Assembly (NCBI GenBank): GCA_964512105.1
Contig: CAZEGI010000030.1
Location: forward strand, 1-12,200
Direction of reading: 5' to 3'
Origin: CAZEGI01 sp964512105
GTDB taxonomy: Archaea > Altiarchaeota > Altiarchaeia > IMC4 > CAZEGI01
Length of the DNA stretch: 12,200 bases
The notes under the pieces were generated by a model. It was not told the origin of the DNA. It ran no database searches and saw only the letters and a program-made list of their open reading frames with translations. Positions within the stretch are counted from its first letter, which is position 1; every line of letters starts with the position of its first letter. Made by a program: the position numbers and the translations under genes. Below are positions 1 to 8,060 of this stretch, one piece after another.

Positions 1-1257
1 ATTGGTTTTTTGATGAACACGTGCTCCGCAGAAGCACGCATTGATTCGGTAAGTTTTGACCCGAACTACATCGAGCCGGGTAACGAAGTGAACATATACG
101 TAAAATTCCACGAACAGCCCGTGAGGCGTGACATACTGAGGGGTGCACCGAGCACCGTTGCGGCCGATAATCCGGACATGCTGTACAAGGCCGAACTTGC
201 GCCCGCGGATGACATAACAAAGAATTACATAATCATAAAAGAAAGCAAACGCAATATCGGGCACCTTTTCATTGGTGAAAGCTGGACGACACCGTTCAGC
301 ATAAAGGTCAAAGAGGATGCACCGATAACAACATACAAGCTTGACTTCATACTGAAGTACTACAACCTCAACGAAACCGTGGAGGAAATCGCAAGAACGT
401 ACGAGTTTGACATGTCTGTAAGAGGCATTGTCAAGTTCGATGTAAAAACCGCGAACGTCATGCGGCTCGGGGACATAAACAATCTCGTTCTGACGGTCAG
501 CAATGTCGGCGGGGGTTCTGCAAGACACGTGAGCGTCAGCCTGAATGCGTCAGCACCTTTCACGACCCTCGAGAACAGCGAGGCCTATTTGGGTGACTTT
601 AACGGTCTCGAGACCAAGGATGCGAAATTCAAGATATCCGTTGGAACAGACGCATCACCAAAGGCCTACGAGATACCCGTGCAGATAAGCTATATAGACA
701 GCAACGGCTCAACAAGCACCATAAAAAAGAACGTCGGCGTATGGGTCGAAGACGAGCCAAAGGTGAGTCTCGCGCTGGAAGGCACGACCAAGTTCGTGAA
801 GGGGAGCAAGGGGAAAGTTACGATAAACGTATACAACAAGGGGTTCAGCGAGGTCAAATTCCTGACGCTTCAGCTTCTGCCGGCAAACGGTTACACGATA
901 ACGTCCCAGGATACGAGCTACATCGGAAATCTCGACTCCGATGATTCCGAGGCAGAGGACTTTGAGATAGCAGTGAGCAGCATGGCGCCGAACGGTAAGC
1001 TTTCACTACCCGTAACTTTGGAATACACGGAAAAGAACACCAACAGGGTGCATACGCTGAATGAAAACCTTACGATTTCCGTGATGACAAGCGCCGAATA
1101 TGCACAGGAAACCAGTCAGCAGGGAACGCTGTCGAGAATTTCAGGAGTCATCATGATTCTGCCCGTACTGGTCGTTGCATACGTTCTCCTGTGGCTTGTT
1201 TACAAGATAGCAACCGCGATAACCACCTATCTGAACAGGAGGTTGTTCAGCAAATAG
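1..1257 (+). CDS. Exported, membrane-anchored beta-sandwich (NEW3/CARDB, COG1361-like) protein; 5' end outside window
   Basis: The frame is open to base 1 (ATT GGT TTT TTG ATG), so the first ATG at 13 is probably internal. The residues IGFLMNTCSAEA look like the end of a signal peptide, with cleavage near the SAEA stretch. The mature part is rich in beta strands and reads as about three Ig-like domains (roughly residues 10-130, 135-250 and 255-360, counted from base 10). Domains two and three carry phrases such as LTVSNVGGGSA and VTINVYNKGFSEV, typical of CARDB/NEW3 domains in archaeal S-layer-like proteins. A single hydrophobic segment near residues 378-402 is followed by a short basic tail (NRRLFSK), implying an external protein with a C-terminal membrane anchor. 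It ends two bases before the first FtsX-type permease, and such proteins commonly sit beside LolCDE/MacB-like transporters. A role as an external accessory or substrate-binding part of that transporter is inference. The family call is fairly safe; the exact function is unknown. Confidence 0.8.
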   Translation: MGFLMNTCSAEARIDSVSFDPNYIEPGNEVNIYVKFHEQPVRRDILRGAPSTVAADNPDMLYKAELAPADDITKNYIIIKESKRNIGHLFIGESWTTPFSIKVKEDAPITTYKLDFILKYYNLNETVEEIARTYEFDMSVRGIVKFDVKTANVMRLGDINNLVLTVSNVGGGSARHVSVSLNASAPFTTLENSEAYLGDFNGLETKDAKFKISVGTDASPKAYEIPVQISYIDSNGSTSTIKKNVGVWVEDEPKVSLALEGTTKFVKGSKGKVTINVYNKGFSEVKFLTLQLLPANGYTITSQDTSYIGNLDSDDSEAEDFEIAVSSMAPNGKLSLPVTLEYTEKNTNRVHTLNENLTISVMTSAEYAQETSQQGTLSRISGVIMILPVLVVAYVLLWLVYKIATAITTYLNRRLFSK

Positions 1258-1259
1258 GG

Positions 1260-2474
1260 ATGATAAGCGACTACGTAAAATTCGCGCTTACCGGGATAAG
1301 GCACCAGCCTATAAGAAGCTGGCTCACCATGGTGGGCGTCTTTGTGGGCATAACTGCAGTTGTTGCCTTGATTTCGATAGGCGAAGGAATGCAGGCCGCA
1401 ATAAACGAGCAGTTCCAGAAGGTCGGCACCAACCGCATAGTGATTGTTCCCGGCTCCCTCATGACAGGACCACCGGGTTCCGACTTCAGCGCTGCAAAGC
1501 TCGATGACAACGACCTTGAGATTGTGAGGGGCGTAAGAGGTGTAGAGTTTGCTGCAGGCGGGCTGCTGAAGAGCGCCAGCGTGAAGTTTGAGGACCAGAC
1601 CAAATACCTAATGGCACTAAACACCCCGACCGATTCTGCATCAACCGACTACCTCAAAAAAATGGACTTCTTCCAGATCGGGGAGGGCAGATATTTGAGG
1701 GACGAGGACAAATACAAGGCCATTGTCGGATACACCACAGCCAGGGAGCTCTTTGACAAGGAGATACGCGTGGGTAACACGCTCGTAATCGAGGGCAAGG
1801 TTTTTGAGGTTGTGGGAATAGGCGTAAAGACAGGAAATCCAGTTCATGACAACAAGGTTTCAATGCCGCTCAAAACTGCCCGCGAGATTTTCAACACGGG
1901 TGATGAGATATCGGAAATTTTCGCTACCGTAAAGGACGGGTTCGTTCCTGCCGACGTGGCCAAGGACATAGAGAAAAAACTCCGCAAGGACCACAACGTA
2001 AAGGAGGGCGAGGAGGATTTTTCTGTGAATACGGTAGAAAGCCTTGTGGGCAACTTCAGCATGATTCTGAACATCGTCCAGATGGTGCTCACAGGCATTG
2101 CATCCATTTCGCTGGTGGTTGGAGGTGTCGGGATAATGAACACCATGTACACGTCGGTACTTGAAAGAACGCGCCAGATAGGCATAATGAAGGCAATCGG
2201 TGCCAGAAACTCTGACATAATGCTGATTTTCCTAATCGAGGCGGGAATGCTTGGGATTGTCGGCGGAGTTATAGGCATCGTGCTCGGCCTTGCCATGAGC
2301 AAGGGTGTCGAGCTTATAGCACTGAGCTATGGGCTGGACATGCTGAAAGCGTATATATCGCCGGGGCTGGTGCTTGGGGCCCTGGCATTTTCATTCACAA
2401 TCGGCAGCGTATCGGGACTACTTCCCGCACGGAAGGCGGCGAACATGAACCCCGTGGATGCCTTGAGGAAATGA
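1260..2474 (+). CDS. MacB/FtsX-type ABC transporter permease (first of tandem pair)
   Basis: The 404-residue protein starts at ATG 1260 (MISDYVKFALTGIRHQPIR), just after the previous stop. The longer open frame into the upstream gene is rejected because this start aligns exactly with the paralogue that follows. An AGGAGG at 1237-1242 lies 17 bases upstream, rather far. Layout is the classic MacB one: TM1 at about residues 21-42, an extracytoplasmic domain of about 220 residues, then three C-terminal helices (about 270-292, 320-348, 370-392) forming the FtsX domain. The phrases GGVGIMNTMYTSVLERT, MKAIGARN and LLPARKAANMNPVDALR are FtsX/MacB hallmarks. Such permeases (COG0577) act with a LolD-like ATPase in mechanotransmission, lipoprotein or peptide handling rather than classical pumping. 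That ATPase is absent here and may lie left of the window. It probably forms a heterodimer with the next gene product. Confidence 0.9.
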   Translation: MISDYVKFALTGIRHQPIRSWLTMVGVFVGITAVVALISIGEGMQAAINEQFQKVGTNRIVIVPGSLMTGPPGSDFSAAKLDDNDLEIVRGVRGVEFAAGGLLKSASVKFEDQTKYLMALNTPTDSASTDYLKKMDFFQIGEGRYLRDEDKYKAIVGYTTARELFDKEIRVGNTLVIEGKVFEVVGIGVKTGNPVHDNKVSMPLKTAREIFNTGDEISEIFATVKDGFVPADVAKDIEKKLRKDHNVKEGEEDFSVNTVESLVGNFSMILNIVQMVLTGIASISLVVGGVGIMNTMYTSVLERTRQIGIMKAIGARNSDIMLIFLIEAGMLGIVGGVIGIVLGLAMSKGVELIALSYGLDMLKAYISPGLVLGALAFSFTIGSVSGLLPARKAANMNPVDALRK

Positions 2475-2475
2475 C

Positions 2476-3687
2476 ATGATTGCGGACTACTTCAGAATTG
2501 CGGTCAAGGGCATAAGGAACAAGGGCGTAAGAAGCATGCTGACGATGATAGGGATATTCATCGGTATAGCGGCAGTCGTCTCGCTGATATCCTTGGGTCA
2601 GGGACTCCAGAACGCCGTAAACCAGCAGTTCGAGATGGTTGGCGCGAACGTCATCCTCGTAATGCCGGGTGCGGGGCTTGAGAGTTACGGCATGGCGGGA
2701 AGCAAGCTTACGGAGCACGACCTCGACCTCGTGAAAAAAGTCCGTGGCATTGACCTCGCAGGGGGTGTGATAGTCAAAACCGCAAAGCTCGAGTTCGGGG
2801 ACGAAATAAAATACAATTACGTCATAGGTTTTCCGACAGACGAATCGCAGGAAATCTTCCTGAACGCGCAGGGCATAAAAACCGAATCCGGACAGGAAAA
2901 GTTCAAGCCGACTGACAATTACAAGATAGCCGTGGGTTACCGGATAGGGCACGGGGATTTTTTTGCCAAGGAGGTTAAGGTCGGCGACAACCTGATGATA
3001 AACGACAAAAAATTCAGGGTTGCTGCCATAATCGGAAAGATCGGCAACAGGCAGGACGACAGTCAGAGCTACATACCGATGGACACTGCGAAGGAGCTGT
3101 TCAATGATGATTCCTACTCCATGTTATTCGCAAGGTCGAAGGGCGGCTTCGACACGGAGAAGGTCGCTGACGACGTGAAGGAAAAAATCCGCAAGGACAG
3201 AGGTCTTAAAAAGGGCGAAGAAGACTTCAGCGTCCAAAGCTATGAGCAGATAAGGGAATCTTTAAACACCGTGCTGAACATCGTGCAGGCGTTTCTTGTC
3301 GGCATAGCCGCGATATCGTTGTTCGTTGGTGGTGTCGGCATAATGAACACCATGTACACGTCGGTCCTCGAACGAACGAAGGAAATTGGGGTGATGAAGG
3401 CAATCGGCGCGCGGAACTCCGACGTGATGCTGATATTCCTTATCGAGTCCGGAATTCTGGGGATGGTCGGCGGCTCGATAGGATGCGCCATAGGCATCGG
3501 CTTCAGCAAAACCGTCGAATTCATTGCTGTAAACCAGCTTGGCACGGAACTCCTGAAGGCGGATGCCTCCCCGGAGCTGATTTTAGGGGCTCTCGGGTTT
3601 TCCTTCATTGTCGGCTGTTTGTCAGGAGTGCTGCCAGCGAGGCAGGCATCGCAGTTGAAGCCGGTGGATGCGCTGAGGTACGAATAA
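2476..3687 (+). CDS. MacB/FtsX-type ABC transporter permease (second of tandem pair)
   Basis: The 403-residue protein starts at ATG 2476, one base after the preceding TGA, with a GAGG at 2465-2468 as a plausible ribosome site, so translation is likely coupled. It has the same plan as its neighbour: TM1 at about residues 20-42, a large external domain containing RKDRGLKKGEEDFSVQS (the sister has RKDHNVKEGEEDFSV), and three C-terminal helices with GGVGIMNTMYTSVLERT at about 284-300, followed by VMKAIGARNSD and VLPARQASQLKPVDALR. The external domains have diverged much more than the FtsX helices. This pattern fits two subunits of one heterodimeric transporter with different external surfaces. 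Family assignment is firm; the substrate is unknown. There is no cytoplasmic ATPase domain in this chain, unlike proteobacterial MacB. Confidence 0.9.
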   Translation: MIADYFRIAVKGIRNKGVRSMLTMIGIFIGIAAVVSLISLGQGLQNAVNQQFEMVGANVILVMPGAGLESYGMAGSKLTEHDLDLVKKVRGIDLAGGVIVKTAKLEFGDEIKYNYVIGFPTDESQEIFLNAQGIKTESGQEKFKPTDNYKIAVGYRIGHGDFFAKEVKVGDNLMINDKKFRVAAIIGKIGNRQDDSQSYIPMDTAKELFNDDSYSMLFARSKGGFDTEKVADDVKEKIRKDRGLKKGEEDFSVQSYEQIRESLNTVLNIVQAFLVGIAAISLFVGGVGIMNTMYTSVLERTKEIGVMKAIGARNSDVMLIFLIESGILGMVGGSIGCAIGIGFSKTVEFIAVNQLGTELLKADASPELILGALGFSFIVGCLSGVLPARQASQLKPVDALRYE

Positions 3688-3713
3688 AGATCAATGATAA
3701 GGGTAGATAGAAA

Positions 3714-4856
3714 ATGTCCGTTGTTTCAGTAGTCAAATGCGATTCTTATGAACACGAAAAGGTTGAAAGCGCCATCAAAGAATCCTTGAGATTGCTTGGT
3801 GGCTTAGAAAAAATCATCAAAAAGAACGACAAGGTTCTTCTAAAAGTTAATGCGCTTCTTGGAAAGACGCCGGAAACCGCCACGACAACACACCCGGAAA
3901 TCGTAAGGGCGATGATACGCGAGGTGAAAAAATCCGGTGGAATGCCCATCGTGGGGGATTGCTCAGGCGATGCGATGACGGGAACCATGCACGCAATGAA
4001 AATTTCCAGGATACGGGAGGTGTGTGATGAAGAGGGCGTTCCTTGTTTATGCCTTGAAACAACGGGCTTCAAAAAAGTAAAAATTCCGAATGGAAAACAA
4101 CTTCATGAGGTTCACGTGGCAAAACCGGTTCTTAAGGCAGATGTCGTTATAACAATGCCGAAACTGAAAACGCATGTGGAAACCCTCTACACGGGGGCAG
4201 TAAAAAACATGTTCGGAGCCGTTCCGCACGGTGACAGGAAGAAAGCCCACCGCCTGAAGGATTACAAAAAATTCTCGGAAGCGCTTGTTGACATTTACTC
4301 CGTCGCAAAACCGCATCTTGCCGTGATGGATGCAATTTACGGAATGGAAGGTTTTGGTCCATCGCAGGGAAACCCGAAAAAAATCGGTTTTGTTCTCGCG
4401 TCGTTTGATTCCGTCGCATTGGATACTGTCGCCTGTAAGATTGTCGGATTTAGAGAGAACGAGGTTCATACAACGGTGGCAGCGGGTGAGAGGGAACTTG
4501 GCACCGATAATCTTAAAAAGATAAGGATTGTCGGTGACAAACCGGAAAAAATAAAATTCAAAAAGCCGAATACAATCCTGACCGGACCATCGTTTTTCGG
4601 CTTTATGCTGGGTCTACGTTCCATGCAGCCCTCCATAATAAAAAAGAAGTGCGTCGCATGCGGTACATGTGCAAAGTCGTGCCCTGTCGGAGCGATAAGC
4701 ATAAATACCTACGCTCGTATTGATAGGGATAAATGCATTCAATGCTACTGCTGCCACGAACTTTGCCCGGAAGGTGCGGTAGGTATTGAAGGGAATTTGA
4801 TTTCAAGAGTGATAGGTTCATTCCAAAATCTGAAGGAGAGGATATGGCCGCAATAA
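3714..4856 (+). CDS. DUF362 protein with C-terminal 2x[4Fe-4S] ferredoxin domain
   Basis: The 380-residue protein belongs to the DUF362 family (COG2006). The body carries family-like phrases: KVLLKVNALLGKTPETATTTHPEIV (about residues 40-64), VVITMPKLKTH and GAVKNMFGAVP (about 145-170). The tail holds two ferredoxin cluster motifs: C313-xx-C316-xx-C319-xxx-C323-P and C341-xx-C344-xx-C347-xxx-C351-P, with an extra Cys at 346. This is enough for two [4Fe-4S] clusters. No signal peptide or membrane helix is visible, so it is probably a cytoplasmic redox or cluster-dependent enzyme; the reaction is not established for this family. It starts at ATG 3714, 26 bases after the permease stop, and its last 13 bases overlap the start of the ABC ATPase. 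Whether it functions with the exporter is inference from that overlap. Codon use is somewhat AT-richer than in the permease genes upstream. Confidence 0.88.
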   Translation: MSVVSVVKCDSYEHEKVESAIKESLRLLGGLEKIIKKNDKVLLKVNALLGKTPETATTTHPEIVRAMIREVKKSGGMPIVGDCSGDAMTGTMHAMKISRIREVCDEEGVPCLCLETTGFKKVKIPNGKQLHEVHVAKPVLKADVVITMPKLKTHVETLYTGAVKNMFGAVPHGDRKKAHRLKDYKKFSEALVDIYSVAKPHLAVMDAIYGMEGFGPSQGNPKKIGFVLASFDSVALDTVACKIVGFRENEVHTTVAAGERELGTDNLKKIRIVGDKPEKIKFKKPNTILTGPSFFGFMLGLRSMQPSIIKKKCVACGTCAKSCPVGAISINTYARIDRDKCIQCYCCHELCPEGAVGIEGNLISRVIGSFQNLKERIWPQ

Positions 4857-5842
4857 ACGTAAAAAACCTTACAAGGAAGTACGGCGAACTTGTCGCAGTT
4901 GACTCCATAAACCTCGAGATTCGGGAAGGCGAGCTTTTCGGTCTGCTCGGCCCTAACGGTGCTGGAAAAACCACCACGCTCAAAATGCTGTCAACACTCA
5001 TAAACCCGACATCCGGAAGCGCCCGGATCTGCGACCATAACGTGACAAAAGAGCAGGACGCAGTCAGGCGTTGCATCGGCATCGTTTTCCAGGACCCTAG
5101 CCTGGACACAAAACTCACGGGGAGGGAAAATCTGGATTTCCACGCGCGCATGTACGGAATGGACAAAAAAGCTCGGGACGAAAAAATCTCGGAGGTCTTG
5201 GAACTCGTGGAGCTGACAGACAAAGCCGACATACTCGTGGAAGATTACTCCGGCGGAATGCAGCGCCGACTTGAAATCGCGCGCGGACTCATGCATTATC
5301 CGAAGGTTTTGTTCCTTGACGAGCCCACGCTTGGCCTTGATGCGCAAACGCGAAGGCACATCTGGGACTACATAAAAAATCTGAACGACAGGATGAAGGT
5401 GACCATGATTCTTACAACGCACTACATGGAAGAGGCAGATTACCTGTGCGACCGCGTCGCGATAATGGACCACGGAAAATTTGTCGCTCTTGACACGCCG
5501 GAAAAACTGAAGGAATCCGTCGGCTCAGACATAGTGTCCTTACAAATAAATGAGAATGGTGTAGCATTAAAGGAAAAGTTAGGGCAGCAAAAATGGGTCG
5601 AGGACATAAAGGAGCACAACGGCAGCCTCACGCTTTCCGTTAAAAAAGGCGATGAAAAAATACCTAAAATCGTCAGGATTGCTGAGGATTTAGGCATCAG
5701 GATAGCATCGGTAAACCTGAGAAAACCCACCCTAGAAGACGTTTTCTTGTATTATACAGGCAGAACCATGAGGGCACAGGAGGCGGACGCGAAAGACCGC
5801 ATGAGATTGCGTGTGAGGGCACGCATGGGGGGCAGAAGATGA
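4844..5842 (+). CDS. ABC-2 type exporter, ATP-binding subunit (DrrA/CcmA family)
   Basis: The 332-residue ATPase has every expected nucleotide-binding motif: Walker A GPNGAGKTT (36-44), Q-loop glutamine in VFQDPS (Q83), signature YSGGMQRR (135-142), Walker B VLFLDEP with catalytic E160, D-loop LGLD, and switch histidine H193 in TTHYMEEAD. The YSGG form of the signature and the C-terminal extension ending in LEDVFLYYTGR (about residues 292-303) are typical of the COG1131 DrrA/daunorubicin-type group. The last 30 or so residues are unusually basic (RMRLRVRARMGGRR). It starts at ATG 4844 inside the end of the DUF362 gene, with AAGGAG at 4833-4838 five bases ahead, and it overlaps the permease gene by four bases. 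It powers the ABC-2 permease encoded next; the substrate is unknown. It is not the partner of the MacB-type permeases, which need a LolD-type ATPase. Confidence 0.95.
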   Translation: MAAINVKNLTRKYGELVAVDSINLEIREGELFGLLGPNGAGKTTTLKMLSTLINPTSGSARICDHNVTKEQDAVRRCIGIVFQDPSLDTKLTGRENLDFHARMYGMDKKARDEKISEVLELVELTDKADILVEDYSGGMQRRLEIARGLMHYPKVLFLDEPTLGLDAQTRRHIWDYIKNLNDRMKVTMILTTHYMEEADYLCDRVAIMDHGKFVALDTPEKLKESVGSDIVSLQINENGVALKEKLGQQKWVEDIKEHNGSLTLSVKKGDEKIPKIVRIAEDLGIRIASVNLRKPTLEDVFLYYTGRTMRAQEADAKDRMRLRVRARMGGRR

Positions 5843-6615
5843 GCAAGTTGATTAGTATCTCTGCAATATACACAATCTGGCTGAGGGAAATGAAACGTTT
5901 TATAAGAGCAAAGTCCCGCATTGTCGGCTCACTTGGTATGCCGTTTTTCTTCCTCGCAATTATAGGTTCGGGATTCAGCAGGATGCAGATGATGGGCATT
6001 CCTGCAGGCATTGATTACATGAATTTCCTCGCACCAGGAATCATCGGCATGGTTTTGCTGTTCGCATCGATGGCCATGGGCATAAGCGTCATATGGGACA
6101 GGCAGTTCGGATTCCTTAAGGAGATCATGGTAACGCCAGTCAGCAGAACATCCATCGTGCTCGGAAGAATCGCGGGGGGCGTAACCACCGCGCTCATCCA
6201 GTCCTTCCTCATCCTGATTCTGGCAACGCTCATGGGCGGCATCAAAGGGATAACCATACTCGGATTCATGCTCTCAGTCGTGTTCATGATACTCATTTCG
6301 GCATCGTTCGTCGGTCTGGGCCTTGCCTTTGCCTCGAAGATGGAGGACATGCACGGCTTCCAGCTCGTGATGAACTTCGTGATAATGCCGCTGTTCTTCC
6401 TTTCCGGCGCTTTGTTCCCGCTGGACAAAATGCCCGCATGGATACAATACCTCGCATACATCGACCCATTGACATACGGGGTTGATGGTCTTAGAAACTG
6501 TCTGATAGGAATTTCGGAATTTTCGTTATTAGCGGATTTTGGAGTATTGTCCGCATTTTGCGTGGCCATGGTTGTTCTGGGAACATATCTATTCGGAAAA
6601 ACCGAAGTAGATTGA
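5839..6615 (+). CDS. ABC-2 type transporter permease (DrrB-like)
   Basis: The 258-residue integral membrane protein has about six hydrophobic segments (roughly 29-46, 62-86, 108-133, 140-163, 175-192, 232-252). The cytoplasmic phrase WDRQFGFLKEIMVTPVSR (about residues 86-103) is the usual coupling region of ABC-2 permeases, and FFLSGALFPLDKMPAWIQ followed by DPLTYGVDGLR is the family's C-terminal signature. ATG 5839 overlaps the ATPase stop as ATGA, so the two subunits are almost certainly co-translated. It would form the membrane channel of an exporter for drugs, lipids or polysaccharide-like compounds, with the neighbouring ATPase as motor; nothing in the sequence fixes the substrate. No further transporter part follows: the next gene is proS. 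Confidence 0.93.
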   Translation: MSKLISISAIYTIWLREMKRFIRAKSRIVGSLGMPFFFLAIIGSGFSRMQMMGIPAGIDYMNFLAPGIIGMVLLFASMAMGISVIWDRQFGFLKEIMVTPVSRTSIVLGRIAGGVTTALIQSFLILILATLMGGIKGITILGFMLSVVFMILISASFVGLGLAFASKMEDMHGFQLVMNFVIMPLFFLSGALFPLDKMPAWIQYLAYIDPLTYGVDGLRNCLIGISEFSLLADFGVLSAFCVAMVVLGTYLFGKTEVD

Positions 6616-6623
6616 TATTTTTA
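6611..6623 (+). promoter_or_regulatory. Putative TATA-like element of proS
   Basis: The run ATTGATATTTTTA covers the end of the permease gene and the first intergenic bases. Its centre is about 28 bases before the proS ATG at 6646, the usual archaeal TATA-to-start distance for a leaderless transcript. No Shine-Dalgarno site is present at a workable distance (the only purine run, CAGG, touches the ATG), which supports a leaderless message. The element is degenerate, so confidence is modest. Confidence 0.35.
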
Positions 6624-6645
6624 GCTGAAATCGTATATTTTCAGG

Positions 6646-8037
6646 ATGGATAAGCAGAAGGATTTCTCAGAGTGGTATCATACAGTACTTGAAGAAGCGA
6701 AAATCCTGGACCAGAGGTATTCCATAAAGGGCATGCTCGTCTATCGGAAATGGGGCCTTTTTATCCTGAAACAGATGCAGGAATACCTTGAAAAACTTCT
6801 CGAAGAAAACAGCCATGAACCTGTTTTGTTCCCCGTACTCATTCCGGACAACGTGCTGGGAAAGGAATCCGAACACATCGCAGGTTTCGAGGAGCAGGTT
6901 TTCTGGGTCACGCATGCAGGCAAAACCCCGTTGGAAAGAAAACTCGCCTTGCGCCCCACGTCCGAAACCAGCATCTACGACATGTTTTCGCTCTGGATAA
7001 GGTCGCACACGGACCTGCCACTCAAGGTGCACCAATCGTGCGCAGTTTACCGTTACGAAACCAAACATACCCGTCCGCTCATCCGCGGCCGCGAGTTTTT
7101 ATGGAACGAAGGCCACACAGCATTCGCAACCAATGAGGAAGCGGAGAAGAACCTTAAGGAGATAAAAGTAATTTACGGAAAACTCATAAACGAACTTCTT
7201 TGTTTGCCGTTCCAGATAAACAAACGTCCTGACTGGGACAAGTTTCCAGGTGCAGTTTACACCCTCGCCTTCGAAACCTTCATGCCTGATGGCAAGGTAC
7301 TGCAGGTGGGAACCGCACACAACCTCGGCCAGAACTTCTCCAAAGTTTTCAACATAACCTATGAGGACGAAGAAGGCGGGCACAAACACGTTTACCAAAC
7401 ATCATATGGCCCCGGCTTCGGAAGGCTTCTCGCAGCCGTAATTTCGATACACGGGGACGATAAAGGTCTGGTATTACCACCACAAATAGCCCCCACGCAG
7501 GTTGTTATAATCCCAATTCTTTTCAAGGAATCGGAAAAAAACGCCATACTTTCATACGCAAAGAAGGTAAAAAGTAAATTGGAGAAACAGGGCATCCGCG
7601 TAGAAATCGATGCCAGCGAAGAACGTCCCGGCGCAAAATACTACAAGTGGGAGATGCTTGGCGTTCCACTCCGCATAGAAATCGGGCCCCGCGACCTGAA
7701 GGAAGGAAAACTTACGCTTGTGCGAAGAGATACCGGTAAGAAGGAAACCACGGATGTGGAAAAGCTGGATGTAAACGCAATCTTCACAAAAATCGAGCAG
7801 AACCTACGGGAAACCGCACAGAAAAACTTCGACAAAAACATCGTGGAAGTCAAAAATCTCCAGGAGTTCAACAAAAACATCGGCAGCAAAATCGTCATCA
7901 CTGGGTGGTGCGGCGAGGATAGATGCGCCCCGAAAATCGAGAGCAAGGGGACGATTCTCGCGCTGACCGATGAACGAGGCAAATGCGTTGTGTGCGGGGC
8001 TGAAGGCAGGAAGATAAGGATTGGTAAAACATATTAA
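6646..8037 (+). CDS. proS: Prolyl-tRNA synthetase, archaeal/eukaryotic type
   Basis: The 463-residue class II synthetase charges tRNA-Pro with proline in the cytoplasm. Visible are the N-terminal DFSEWYHTVLEEAKILD phrase, the substrate-site LRPTSET (102-108), motif 2 with YRYETKHTRPLIRGREFLWNEGHTAF spanning 135-160 (R136 the usual motif 2 arginine), AHNLGQNFSKVF (224-235), motif 3 around GPGFGRLLAA (256-264), the GDDKGLVLPP stretch (270-279) leading into the anticodon-binding domain (about 285-390), and a C-terminal zinc domain with C422, C427, C447 and C450 ending in KTY. This architecture separates it from the bacterial type with its inserted editing domain. Length is normal (about 460-500). 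Motif 3 differs from the QTSWGxSTR form I expect for the family. The ATG at 6646 gives the standard N-terminus. Two small membrane-protein genes follow at short spacing. Confidence 0.96.
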   Translation: MDKQKDFSEWYHTVLEEAKILDQRYSIKGMLVYRKWGLFILKQMQEYLEKLLEENSHEPVLFPVLIPDNVLGKESEHIAGFEEQVFWVTHAGKTPLERKLALRPTSETSIYDMFSLWIRSHTDLPLKVHQSCAVYRYETKHTRPLIRGREFLWNEGHTAFATNEEAEKNLKEIKVIYGKLINELLCLPFQINKRPDWDKFPGAVYTLAFETFMPDGKVLQVGTAHNLGQNFSKVFNITYEDEEGGHKHVYQTSYGPGFGRLLAAVISIHGDDKGLVLPPQIAPTQVVIIPILFKESEKNAILSYAKKVKSKLEKQGIRVEIDASEERPGAKYYKWEMLGVPLRIEIGPRDLKEGKLTLVRRDTGKKETTDVEKLDVNAIFTKIEQNLRETAQKNFDKNIVEVKNLQEFNKNIGSKIVITGWCGEDRCAPKIESKGTILALTDERGKCVVCGAEGRKIRIGKTY

Positions 8038-8060
8038 GTGTGATAGGGAGAAGAGAAAAA

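Noticed and set aside
1191..1259. Longer permease frame starting 69 bases upstream, inside the previous gene
   Set aside because: The paralogue and family start at the MISDY/MIADY position; the extension overlaps the transmembrane coding part of the upstream gene and has no support.
4047..4469. 140-codon open frame on the minus strand inside the DUF362 gene
   Set aside because: The plus-strand protein has clear family motifs through this region; the opposite-strand translation has no recognisable features.
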